Assembly (NCBI GenBank): GCA_963978905.1
Contig: OZ022260.1
Location: 11,707,725-11,771,724, forward strand
DNA: 64,000 nucleotides
Direction of reading: 5' to 3'
DNA from: Trichostrongylus colubriformis
Lineage: Eukaryota > Nematoda > Chromadorea > Rhabditida > Trichostrongylidae
Shown piece by piece: positions 22,601 to 33,240 of this stretch (position 1 is the stretch's first letter; every line of letters begins with the position of its first letter). Below the pieces are notes generated by a model that was not told the DNA's origin, searched no databases, and worked only from the letters and a program-made list of their open reading frames with translations. Both the position numbers and the translations under genes were made by a program.

Positions 22601-25600
22601 TATCAAGGGTGACAGTAGAATTGAGAGAGGGAGGCACTTTCGCGGTAGGGAGGGGAGCGGAGGGATATTCCATTTTTGCAGCAGATTTATGAGTCACTAT
22701 CGTGTAATGGGAACGGGTACAACAGACAATCACTATAGACGAATAACCAGCCGATCGAGCACGGAGGGGCATCTGGTGGTAAAGAATGGATTCAAACGCT
22801 CGCCAGTGCATAAAACCCTCTTGACCAAAATGGATAAAACAGGCAATAAAATGACAGCAGCAGACGGCTGGTAAATTTGCTTCCAATACGCTTAGATTTC
22901 TATGGCTAAAACTTACCTTGTTCCTTTGACACACATTCATGGAATGATAGCAGCACTACGATAGCAAAGTGCGGATCAAACCAAATAGATTACCTTGTTG
23001 TGTTGAGCTTTCCTATGAAAGTTGGCTTTCTCCGTTTCTCTGGAGATGAGCAACTTTCGCCCAAGTGTGTCAATAAAAATACATCGAATTCGATCCGAAA
23101 TGGGAAAGTTGGCAGTACGAAAATGAATGTTTTGTACCTAAACTGATGAAAAATAAATAAATTAAGTTATCACTCACAGATATTACCGCCTCATTTTCTT
23201 CACAGTTCTGTACATTCAACGCGAAAATAATGTGAATAAGTGGAAAGATCCTTCAGATTCCGCTATTCAAGCAGAGATGGCACGGGAGTCATAATATCAC
23301 AACTGCGCGATTTGTATGCAAATGAACGTTCTATGGGCCAAATGGAGTCAACTTGTTCGAAAATGTACCCATTGAATCTGATTTGGCCGCACCCCCTTGG
23401 GTCGACAGCGCCGTTTACAGAAACAGTTCGAAATTTCTCTGTGCGGCATATTTTCCACAAGCTAACGGTAAAGGAGTGACTGTACCATCGCATTCCATCA
23501 AAGAACGAAACATTATAGAAATGAGATATAACTCACAAAAACGGTGAACCCAACCGATAGCGAGACCATCGTCATCGTGAAAGTGAGATATTTCACTATG
23601 AGAGGTAACACAATGCTCGTCGGTGGAATGATTTCGACCTGAACGGAGAGAATAGCGAAGAAATTTTGTAAATTTACTATCAAGTATTCTTCAGATTGAA
23701 ATTAAAATAAATGTTTTTTGAGGATATGCCTACCTAAGTGAAAATTTAAAATGATCTCACCAGGAGCAAGAAGAATACAGTGAGCGAGACAAGAACAGAG
23801 ATACACAGCTGAACCTTCTGGTGACTCTCACATGGTAGATAGAATACCCATGAAGTCAGTGCAGCCAGTGATGCACATGGAACAATCAAATTCACCGTGT
23901 AAAAAAGTTTTTTGCGTCGTATTTGCAGATAATAGGTGATATCGATTGATCTAAACGATTGAAATCACATAAAAGTAAACAAAACGGGAGAGATCAAAAA
24001 AAATGAAGAGCATCCCTACTATTTGGTTGCTGCAAAATTAATTTCGGAAATGGACCGCATACTTCAAGCTAATATAACTCAGCTTTAACACAAGTTTATT
24101 AATCGAAGTAAAAACCATCAGAGTCTACACACTTTTGCCAACGAATAGGCAATAAATCTAACTATCTAACTTCACTTCACTATAAAAACTACTATCACGA
24201 GAATCAACGAAGTCAAGGAAGGCACATTCAACATCGTCTAAATTAGTAAATTGTTTCTGACGCAGATGAGAATTGAGGGCTCGAAAAAAGTGATAGTCTG
24301 TTGGGGAAAGGTCGGGAGAATACGCTGGGTGAGGGAGAACTTTTATACCCAAGTGGGTCAATTTTTGCCGAGTGATTTGTGAGGTGTGTGGCCTTGCGTT
24401 GTCCTGCAACAGGATCGGCCCTCCTCTATTCACCACCGCCGGCCACAATTTTTGCAACTTTCTATACATTTGCTCCAGATCACAACAGTAAGACTCTGCT
24501 GTGACTGGCTGACCAGGTTGCAAGAAACTGTAATGGATTACACCTTTACAACACCACCACACAGTAATCATAACCTTTCTAGGGTGAAGGTCGGGCTTAG
24601 GAAAAGTTTTTGAAGGAGCATCCTTATCTACCCAGACTAATCCCCGCTTCCTGTTATCATAAAGAACCCATTTTTTATCTACAGTTATAATACGGTTTAC
24701 AAATGGCTCATTTTTATGGCGAACTAGGAGATTAGAGCAGGTGTCGAAACGTGCCAGACGCTGCTCATCGGTCAGGTCATGAGGCACCCACTTCGACATC
24801 TTCTTCACCTTGCCGATTGTCAGCAAATGTCTGGCCATTGTAGAGTAATGTACGCCTAGGCCTTCTGCTAACGTACAAGTATTCGTCTCCGGATTTGCTT
24901 TCTACGGCTCTCCTTAAATCTTGATCATTAAGCGATGACCGGCGGCCGCGACCCGACTTCTCTTCGAGATCAAAATCGCCAGAAGCAAATTTTTTAAACC
25001 AGAGCTCCACTGTTCGTTCGCAAGGACAATTCGTCCCAAAAACACTGCTGAGATTACGAGCTGCCTCCGCTGCGGAGTGTTCCAATTTAAACTCATAAAG
25101 CATGATGACTCGATAGTCGCGTCGGTTCATGATTATACGCAGCCTGGAAAAGGCCGGCTGGAAAACTTAGAGCGACATTCATAGAAGTTTCTGAAAGAGC
25201 AGAAAAAAACCCACCAAATGGTATGCCTAGCGTTCCTTGGGATGGAATAGTTCAGGGTAAAAAATCTACTTATTTATACATACCTTAAAACCAAAATTAA
25301 TTTTGCAAGAACCTAATATATATAAAACGCTTCGTCAGTCTGTACGTCCGTCCCTCCGTCTGTCAGAAATTAGGTATTATATGAAAAAGATCTGTGGAGA
25401 TGGGAACAAGTGTAGTATGGATAGGGTATGGATAGGAAGCAAAGACCACACATGGATCAAGTTAAGCTACGCCCACGGTGGGCGGGGCGTGCACTGAAAT
25501 ACTCTGTCCTCAAGAGAAAGAGCAATTTCGATCGACCTACTGACGCACATTGTGTTTCGCGAACAGTAGTGTGCGGCCAACTGGTAAAATATAACGTTGA

Positions 25601-28600
25601 AGATATTTAGTTTATGGTAAACGTCACACTTACGGATAATCACAACAAGGATACCATTTCTCGTGACGAGTACCAAGAATTGAGAGCAGATCCCATTCCA
25701 CTGATTCCTATAAAGAAAAGATTACGATAGACAGAAACAGGGTTTCCGTTTTAGGGAGACTTATAGGTGCTACCTGTTGGCTATTTAGGTTTTTGCAGTT
25801 ACGAGGCCTAGTCACTGTACTATTTGGAAGGCTGCTCAGCATTAAAATACTAGCATGGTTAATAGAACAATCCTGCTGGTTCCTAGAATCTGATAGGTCC
25901 GCTATACTGACCTGATATGCAGAAACGTCGACTCCTCGTTCTACGTCCCATTCACTTTCGTTTTTACGAAGCACATATTTTACATCATCGGAAAGCAGCT
26001 GAAATTGTTTACTTGGCTACAGTAAAGAACTAGTTTATAGTTGAAGGGCTAAAAAATATATAGCATTCGGCTTTTATCAATATTTTCAGCAGTACATCAT
26101 ACATAACAGCTCCATTTAGTTTGGTAATGCCTATGAAAACAAACTGGCCTACAGCTCATTGCGGAGCGCTTGATTGGGCGTGGCCTGAGTGGCGAGACTG
26201 AGGATGTGTGGCGGACTGAGAAAGTTCGATACACGTTCACCCAAGTCCGTAGGCCACGCCCTATCAAGCGCTTCGAAAGCGACTGTATTTACTGTGAGGC
26301 CAGCTGATGTACCTATTATTTATTCTTCCGACGAGTCTGGCACCACTTGACGATACTGGGTTGACGAGAGCCATAACTGAGGTAGATGGGCTCTTAATCT
26401 GCGAAAAGATCTCCGGACAGAGCGTGTGATTGTGTTCCATTATCACTATGACATCCTTGGCTTGGCCACATTACTTTCTATTATAAGTTTCTTACGCCCC
26501 AACGCTCATCCCACTGGACCAAAGGACGAAATAGTTACAAGTAAGCATGGTCAAAGCTGAACTCACATGCATCAAATCCAGCTGTGTGCCGCTATACGTC
26601 CAGCTGCCAAATTTTAGCTCACATTGTTGTATGTCGTATGGATACCATTCGATGTTCATCGTACAGAACGAGTGATAGACGACTGGCGGCTCCCATGTCT
26701 GGATAAGAAAAAATGAAATCGCTTGGACTCAACAGAAGAGATCACAGACGTCCATAAAAGAAGCAACTTATTCAAAGGACATACAAAAATAAGAGAACGC
26801 GTAGAAAATCATGGTAATTCCAATAAAAAGCAAAGGGGAAAACTTCAACAATTGAATTGCTTGAATTGCTGAAACCTACAGCTCATTGCGGAGCGCTTGA
26901 TTGGGCGTGGCCTGAGTGGCGAGACTGAGAGTGTGTGGCGGGCTGAGAAAGTTCGATACACGTTCACCCAAGTCCGTAGGCCACGCCCTATCAAGCGCTT
27001 CGAAATCGACTGTATTTACTGTGAGGCCAGCTGATGTACCTATTATTAGATGGTGTGAAGGACCTGCATTTTTTCGTCTCAGAATTGAGGTGATCCGCAG
27101 CTTTACACAGAGATTGACTTGTCGTTAGCACCATATATCGATGTGATAAAACAAGGGTGATTGCGGAGTAAGGGATTTGGAGGAGATGAGTAAACCATCC
27201 AAATCCGCAACCCATACTTTGCAAGAAACGGTAAACTCGCGTGCCTCACACAATCTGCACGCAAGCCAAACACTCTTAGCAGATGTGTTTTCTCCTTTTT
27301 TGGTAGTATAAATCACGAGACAGACGTGTTAGCTTATTGCGGATTATGAGTATGACTCAATGTGTCGGGAGATAATAAGCGGTCCTAATGTCCGCGGAGA
27401 GGAGCCGCATGCGAACAAGCAAAGGCGAAAAAAAAACGCTATTTTCTGCTCGCGTGCGCCCTTCCCTGTATGGATATTTTATATTTCTCATTATAGGAGA
27501 TTTTCTTACTCATACCTTGCAGAACTCACCACTCTTCCATCATAATACACATGTGCTTTGGTGATGGCTGAAACCCATGGACTGCCGTGTGCACTGAAAG
27601 TTTAGTAGTCGAACCAAGGAGGTGCATTAGATTGCAAGTAAAGGAGCTTTCAACTGTTTTTTTTTTCTGGTGCTATCGAAATGAGGGGAGGGGGGAGACA
27701 AATTATAAACTTCGCACAACTAAGCACCTTGGAGGGATCTTTGAGGGGTCAATCTGGACAATCAAGCATATATTTTTGCCTAAGCCTTGCTTTTTGGAGG
27801 AAAAAGGGATTCCTCTTCCCTCCTGAGTTTAGGCAAAATTAATGTCCATAGTGGGATGCTCCCAGTTCTCATAGCGATAGTATCGTTTCTATTTCGGGAC
27901 GGTTGGTTATCGGACCCACATGTGTCAGCCGGACATGATTGCAGACTCTCTGACGCGCGCGATCGCGGTAGCGTGTATACCCCATTTCAGAGCGCCTGAC
28001 AGGGCGTGGCCTACGGACATAGGTGAGTGACGGGGGTAAGAGTGCGTGGCAAGAGTGAGAGTGAGTGGCGGAGTGAGAGAGTTTGATACACGTTCATCCA
28101 AGTCCACAGGGTCAGGCGCTCCGAAATGGACTGTAATTGTAGTTTTGTGTAATGATGTTCTGACAGCCTTTTCAGTTGCCTTCTGCTTCATGTTCGGGAT
28201 CATTCAGATGTATTCATCGGAGTAAGGTAATTTCATCAATAACCTCGACGTTTTCCCTATAATTTTCACGGCTCATTTCAACCCTGGGCTGTTGCAGACT
28301 CATATGTGGTTTCCGTGTAGCATCAGGACAATCGAATTGGGTCACAGTCCCACGTGCGACAAGTGCCTTATACCGTTGTGGAATGACCTCCAGCCAGAAG
28401 GCGCAACATCGCGACCTGACCCAATCCGGGTGTCTTGACGCCTAACGGTGGGTTTTCGATCTACTGATTAGTAGCTTTTTAAGATTTGTACACTTCTAAT
28501 TCGTATCGACGAGTAACGTAGCTTCCCTACGACCGTTGCGCTGAAGCGGGCGTCGGTTGCATCCTCAGCCCGCTTTCACACTCTGCTATGCCGGCGGTAG

Positions 28601-31406
28601 GGCGCTGCGTCATCTCTGCGTCTCTATCACCAAGCTGCCTCGCTGCCTGTGAACGTAGCCACGCCCTGTCCGCCGGTAGGCACGTGGGCATCACCGCGGA
28701 GTATGACGGCCGCCTCAGGAAGCCTAGCGAGCACACGACGACTGTGATCATATGATCGAGGAGAACCCTAAGACTAGAGGAAGCTACCATCAGAGACGTA
28801 TGGAGACGTTTCTCGTCCGAGTGGTACAATGAAGAGGATGGAAGGACAGGTGATACCTGTGGTATTGAATGCGTCCAATGACAGGTACGAAACTACGTCC
28901 TTCAAAGCAGATATAAAGTGAACATCACCTTATGGAGACTAGGTACGAATTCCGGTTCCTTCCGAACCACAGTTTTCGAAGTGGCCGAGCATAACCGTAA
29001 CAATGGAGTTTTTACAGTGTGTAAGCGGCAATGACATGACAAACCGGCATGACAAAAGGCAATGAAAAGGTCCGGAACACTAACTTGTTATACAGAATGA
29101 TATCCGGTAGCCAAATCATCTCGCCAGGCACGTAGAAATTCTTGATTCCACCGTATTCTTCAGGATTCCATGACAAACGGTGATCATACCAGTGCTGAAA
29201 AAGGAGTTTTACAACGGCTGAAAAGTTGCTGATGACCGAAACAATTGATAGATACGCTCGAGAAGCTAGAATTCCTAGTTATTGCTAAAACTTGCTTTTT
29301 GCTTTCCCTCAAGATTGAGGTGATGGTCCTTCAGTTCCTCTTCCACATTGTGACTATTTCAATAGTTTGTAGAGCGCATTTTGTCTTGTGTGCAGATGGT
29401 TTTTCTGAGAAACGGCCCTGGTCGATGGGTACCTTTGTTCGCTGGACTTCTCGCCGCGGCGTGCAACGCGACGCGTGGGAGCTGGAGGCGCCGTATGTAG
29501 CTGGGTCTTGAAGCGATTACTGGTAAGATGCGGAAGCAACCACGTACGGCACCCTGAGCTCGCAGGTATCATGTCACACTCAGTGCAAAATGGTGTCGTA
29601 ACCACTCGGTCGCGGTTATTTTTAAAGTAAAACTGTGACCACTAGCCAAACAGGCGACCCTTGGAAATGGTAAGAAAAAAAATCGAAAGAGACAAAGTAT
29701 ATGTACGAGAGGGGACGGGGTACAGCGATAGCTCGAGTACAGTCCAAAGAAGAAGTAAATAACAAACAAGGAATGAACTCAACGTACATGAATAAGCCAT
29801 CCATTAGCGGTAAGTGTTTGATGTTTGGCGTGAACGTCGACAATCTGACTCAGTTTCAATTTGAATTCGATATGAATCGTATCGTTCGCATGTACTGCTG
29901 GTCGCACCAGTCGGTTGTACCTGAATACACGGTAGGCATGCCCCGACAAGCCTTTTTAGCCATTGTAGCACTATAACGCCTACGTGTGGAGTGCACAAGG
30001 GGTTGTTAGGGGCAGCAATTTGAATCACTCCTCAGCTTCTAAATGGGCTGACATTGGGCAGCGCGGAATGGTCGCAATGGATGGGAAAGGGCGGTTGGGG
30101 GAGGGGGGGGGGGTGTTGGGGAGTTCAGGAGGAAAGGCACCACACGAGGAGCATCCAAGTGCGTCAGTCTACACACAAGTTCGGCGTAGTAGATAGGGTC
30201 AAGCGTGGCGTCGAGGAAAATTCTCAAAAAATACAGTAAATGAAAGGATAAAGTATTGGCGTTGACCGACCTCTTCTGCGAGGTGCGCTCACGCATTCTA
30301 ATTTCATTCAAAATTGTGGTGGCAGTTGAATGCAATTGTTCAATACAATGGCTTGCGGGGGCCAGTCGATGTAGAAGTCAGTGCTTTGGTCCTCCCATCC
30401 TGGTACCAGTTCAGCTACTTCGGATGGATTTTGAACGTTGATGCGGGATTTGATTCCCGCAAAATGAGAGTGGGGTGCGCGCCACCTGTCACTACACTAC
30501 CTCCGCTCAAGATATCTGAAGAGAAAATCACCTAACATAGCATAACATAATAACAATAATAACCTGACAAAATTCAAGACTTATATTCCGAAACGAAAGC
30601 GTTGCCGACCATGGGTAATGTGCCCGTCCTCTGATGACAGAGGAGAAGGCTTAATAGTCATGCAGTGTATGGGACGGAGCTCCACTGCGCCCCATCTGAT
30701 CGCCGCGTCGCTATTGCGGGTGGTAGAACTCGAATGAAAGTGGGGCTTCCTATACTGAAGGCAGTAAGCGCGCTGGTCAGCATGTTGGTGGTTGGACCAA
30801 CATTAACCATCACTGAGAGTTCCCATGAGAAAGCACACAAAAACTGGGTTATCCACCACAATGGGCGGGGTTAATTTACTGGGTGGAGTGTGCAGTCACT
30901 ACGTTTATTCAGAGCGAGGAGGGATTTCGCTCAATATCTGGAGTGTGTAGTCTCTCTTGAATATAACTTCTGGCTCGAAGAGATTCTGTTCCACAGAAGC
31001 TAATCCAAAAGCCTCCTACCTTACGAAAAACCAAGTAATTTTCGAAATTATAGTCGGCGCTGTTTTTAGTATTCAGAACTCAAACAGAACAAACAATTAA
31101 TTTATCCTTCTCTTGCAGTTTATGTGCTCCTTTTTTATTCAATAAATCTGAAGAGCTGATTTTGATATTTTTGATTTTTGATAGCTGCTTATGATTCTGA
31201 CATTTGATGATACAAAACCAAGCGTTTCCAACGTAGGTAGTAACTTCAAAAAAGCTCTGCGTGTTCCAGATTCGTGGCAACAGCATAGCTCATAAACGCT
31301 ATGGGACTGAGAAAGGATATTACCTGCCCAGCAACGTTTCGAAGAGGTGATTATAAATCTTTGCTTCAGTGATGACCAAGCATAGGAGGAGATGCATTAG
31401 CCACAT
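19674..31406 (-). CDS. nicotinic acetylcholine receptor alpha subunit (levamisole-receptor-like)
   Basis: A cation-channel subunit of the Cys-loop family, expected at muscle or neuronal membranes. Exons: 31324-31406, 29788-29920, 29085-29194, 27530-27593, 26567-26698, 25912-25998, 25634-25707, 23761-23950, 23537-23638, 22994-23137, about 21975-22238 (3' edge unresolved), 20493-20664 and 19674-19817. Splice phases agree except around the third-last exon, in the variable M3-M4 loop. Features in order: signal peptide 1-15 ([15 protein letters not shown]), loop A W100-LPD with Y107, Cys-loop C142-C156, loop B W163, loop C Y222-P-C224-C225 (vicinal cysteines, so alpha type), M1 about 243-265, M2 about 274-291, M3 about 306-328, an amphipathic helix ([15 protein letters not shown]), and M4 in the last exon ([17 protein letters not shown]). 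About 560 residues are expected. Oddities: the pore entrance reads ESHQK where acid-selective subunits usually have a Glu before the Lys, and the loop-C aromatic spacing differs (CCDYPSIDITY). UNC-63/UNC-38/ACR-8-type subunits are the closest in feel. The subtype is not assigned. Confidence 0.94.
21130..21365. mobile_element. Mutator-like palindromic MITE, perfect 9-bp target duplication
   Basis: GAGTGTGTACCC at the left end is inverted as GGTTACACACCC at the right end. GCAAAACAT is duplicated exactly at 21121-21129 and 21366-21374. The interior is shared with 12342-12594 and 61064-61301 (GGCATGTCGCAAGCGAAGC). It lies in the receptor intron between the M3-M4 loop exon and the amphipathic-helix exon. 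Confidence 0.92.
21522..21595. mobile_element. 74-bp hairpin MITE with TTA target duplication
   Basis: The element is almost entirely a hairpin. GACCGCTTCCATACTTTGCG at the left is inverted at the right with three mismatches over 36 bases per arm, and the tip is CGTCACGCGCGTGACG. TTA flanks both sides (21519-21521 and 21596-21598). It shares the CATACTTTGCG terminus with the copy at 32012. Located in a receptor intron. Confidence 0.88.
24022..25316 (-). mobile_element. mariner element, Hsmar1/bandit-like, 1295 bp
   Basis: Terminal inverted repeats of 26 bp (22 identical) start TTTGGTTGCTGCAAAATTAA at 24022 and TTAGGTTCTTGCAAAATTAA at the other end, flanked by TA at 24020-24021 and 25317-25318. 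The length is canonical for mariner. Related TIRs (TTAGGTTGGTGCAAAA...) belong to the cecropia-subfamily element Hsmar1. The hookworm element bandit is reported as a relative of it. It sits in receptor intron 7 in the same orientation as the gene and makes up about three quarters of that intron. Confidence 0.95.
24099..25130 (-). pseudogene. mariner transposase, two frameshifts
   Basis: The ATG is at 25130. The N-terminal helix-turn-helix region is intact ([20 protein letters not shown]). A single extra base near 24897-24903 shifts the frame inside the linker, after which the sequence continues with [10 protein letters not shown], the mariner hallmark. The catalytic blocks [16 protein letters not shown] and [13 protein letters not shown] supply the three Asp residues of the DDD triad (spacing to the last as in mariner). 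The residue after the first Asp is Lys rather than the usual Glu. A second frameshift near 24160 precedes the family-typical tail ([14 protein letters not shown]) ending at TAA 24099-24101. Few lesions suggest a young, recently inactivated copy. Confidence 0.93.
26148..26320. repeat. palindromic repeat, copy A of five (173 bp)
   Basis: Core arms GCGCTTGATTGGGCGTGGCC and GGCCACGCCCTATCAAGCGC are inverted. The outer sequence CCTACAGCTCATTGCGG and GCTGATGTACCTATTATT is shared exactly with copy B at 26875-27047. Both copies are 173 bp with only a handful of differences. It lies in the receptor intron downstream of the Cys-loop exon. Confidence 0.9.
26875..27047. repeat. palindromic repeat, copy B of five (173 bp)
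   Basis: Near-identical direct repeat of 26148-26320, in the intron on the other side of the Cys-loop exon (26567-26698). More diverged relatives of the palindrome are at 27976-28134, 46621-46784 and 62136-62292. Confidence 0.9.
27976..28134. repeat. palindromic repeat, copy C of five
   Basis: The arms start CCCCATTTCAGAGCGCC and end GGCGCTCCGAAATGGACTGTA. Interior CCTACGGACATAGGTGAGTG and AGAGAGTTTGATACACGTTC are family-typical. TA flanking the ends would fit a Tc1/mariner-mobilised MITE, but the ends have decayed. In a receptor intron. Confidence 0.75.
28559..28725. repeat. degenerate palindromic MITE (CCGGCGG family)
   Basis: TGCCGGCGGTAGGGCG at the left is roughly inverted around CCGCCGGTAGGCA at the right. 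CTGCGTCTC and AAGCTGCCTCGCTGCC are shared with 2206-2379, and GAGTATGACGGCCGCC resembles the decayed terminus. In the receptor intron upstream of exon 4. Boundaries approximate. Confidence 0.45.
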
Positions 31407-32011
31407 CTCAGAACAGGATTGGACCAGAGTTTGAGAACACACGAGAGGGGTCGTTGTCGTCGAGGATAAACTCGTCAAGCCATTCAACCTCATCCAATAT
31501 CCAATTATTCAGCGCCGTTCAAGTCCCCAAGAGGAGCAGCCAGCTGTCGGGTGGCTCATGGCCTAATCGTATGAAAGTCGAAATTGAGTAAAGAACACGA
31601 TTCCATTTCATTTCTTTTGAGAGACTTACAGGAATAAGCAGTAAGAACCTAACCATAAGGAGAAAATGGTCAGGCTTGGTAATGTGAATGATATCTGAAA
31701 ATGAGTAGATGAGTCATTAAAGCAGACAATCGCTGGTAATTCGGCTTTTAGAAAACGCCACCCACTCTACTCCCATTCCTAGGCATAATGTCATTCGAAT
31801 TCGATTCGATCCATACAATGAATTACGGAGCCATTTGATGTAAAAGCCGGTATTTGCATTTTCTCTATCAAGGACTGCTATCAGTTCGCCGATGCCGGAA
31901 GAATGGAGAGTTTGGTTTAACTGGGAGGCCATTGACTAATTTTGTTTCCTGGATCATGCCAGTGGGAACGGCATCACTTGTGGCTGCACCACCTCCGCCA
32001 CGTTTAAGTAA

Positions 32012-32149
32012 GGTCGCGTTCATACTTTGCGCCGGCAGGGAGTGTATGCGTTCACAGACGACGCAGGCAACGAGACGGGTGGCACAGGCGGAGACGCAGG
32101 CGCACACAGCCACGTCCTGCCGCCGGCACCTCAAAGTATGAACGCTGCC
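32012..32149. mobile_element. 138-bp palindromic MITE with TAA target duplication
   Basis: The ends GGTCGCGTTCATACTTTG and CAAAGTATGAACGCTGCC are inverted repeats, and CGCCGGCAGG / CCTGCCGCCGGC pair further in. TAA flanks both sides (32009-32011 and 32150-32152). A 3-bp TAA/TTA duplication is typical of PIF/Harbinger-mobilised elements. Best-preserved member of the family with 2206 and 28559, with a related terminus at 21522. Confidence 0.88.
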
Positions 32150-32974
32150 TAACAAACCCTAGTATGCGTCACTTCAAAATTGCAGAGTCCCGCAAGCCTT
32201 TTTCAGGAGCAGGAACCACGGAAGACCCGTCCCCATGCTTATAATAGTTCCGTGCATGAACAAGGCGCATCGCAGTGAGCGAGAGGGCATACCACTAAGC
32301 GATATTTTTACCTGAGCCCGAACAGAAACGAACCCCATCCTTCCTCCCCTAAGGCGTAAAATATATACGCTTGACTGTGCGGATTCATTCCTCTTGAATG
32401 CTTAGACGTGCAGCTTTTTTCAAGAGTCCTCCTCCCTCATGCGATGGCCTGAATATTCTTACTCAATTACTAATGCTGCTGATGATCAAGTGTATCCCTA
32501 TTCTGATTCAAATGTCTTTTTGAATGCCATCAAGTGACACGATGCAGTGAGCGCCTGAAATATGTATCAGGTTGTGCAATAAGTTCAGGAAGTTTTTTGC
32601 TTGTTTTTCACTATATTCTTTCATCGTTCGGCTGAATTTATGTGGGCATTCGATAGCGCTTCTTCTGCTCTGCAAAGCGGTAGTACCTTTTTCCAGCCCT
32701 TTAATTGGCCAATATTTGTGAGACCTGGAAATAGGGTAATTTGATTGCAAACATTCGCATTTTTGGCATTTTCTCTTCTTCGCCTACCATGAGTTCAGAA
32801 AGGATATCCATTCGTTTATTAGAGCTTTTTAGCTCTACCTAATGGTACTGTTGTTATTTGAATTACTTGACCGTTTGTTGATTTCAAGGCTTAGAAATGG
32901 AGTACTCAGCAGAATTGTGCATATTCGTTACCTCCACTTCCTCGCCTACCATCGAGGTCAAAAAGAATATCCAT

Positions 32975-33013
32975 ATATTATTTATTTATTTATTCATTTA
33001 TTTATTTATTATG
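32975..33013. repeat. ATTT microsatellite
   Basis: Repeats of TTTA/ATTT with a single interruption, within the older element at 32567-34958. No function evident. Confidence 0.85.
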
Positions 33014-33240
33014 CACGCATAGTGCGCTATAATATCAGGCAACAATATAGCAAAGAATAGAACACACTAAACACAATCAAGCACAAAGAAACAACTAAAC
33101 ACACACACGTGGGAGTCCCCTGGCTAAATTTACACTAGAAATCCTCAATACCAAGTAAGACGAGTGAGTCAATTTTTCTTAATTTGCTTTTAAACATGCG
33201 GGTATTTGACGCCTCTAGCAGATCGGTTGCTAATATAATA

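Noticed and set aside
22584..22940. A 118-codon minus-strand frame between receptor exons
   Set aside because: Lies in the intron after the VQNIHF exon, shows no receptor similarity and has no fitting splice phase.
25319..25360. GTCTGTACGTCCGTCC-type short repeat as a possible mobile element end
   Set aside because: Short simple-sequence pattern only, with no termini or target duplication.
30095..30125. Long G-run as a possible G-quadruplex regulatory element
   Set aside because: An intronic homopolymer run. Nothing ties it to function.
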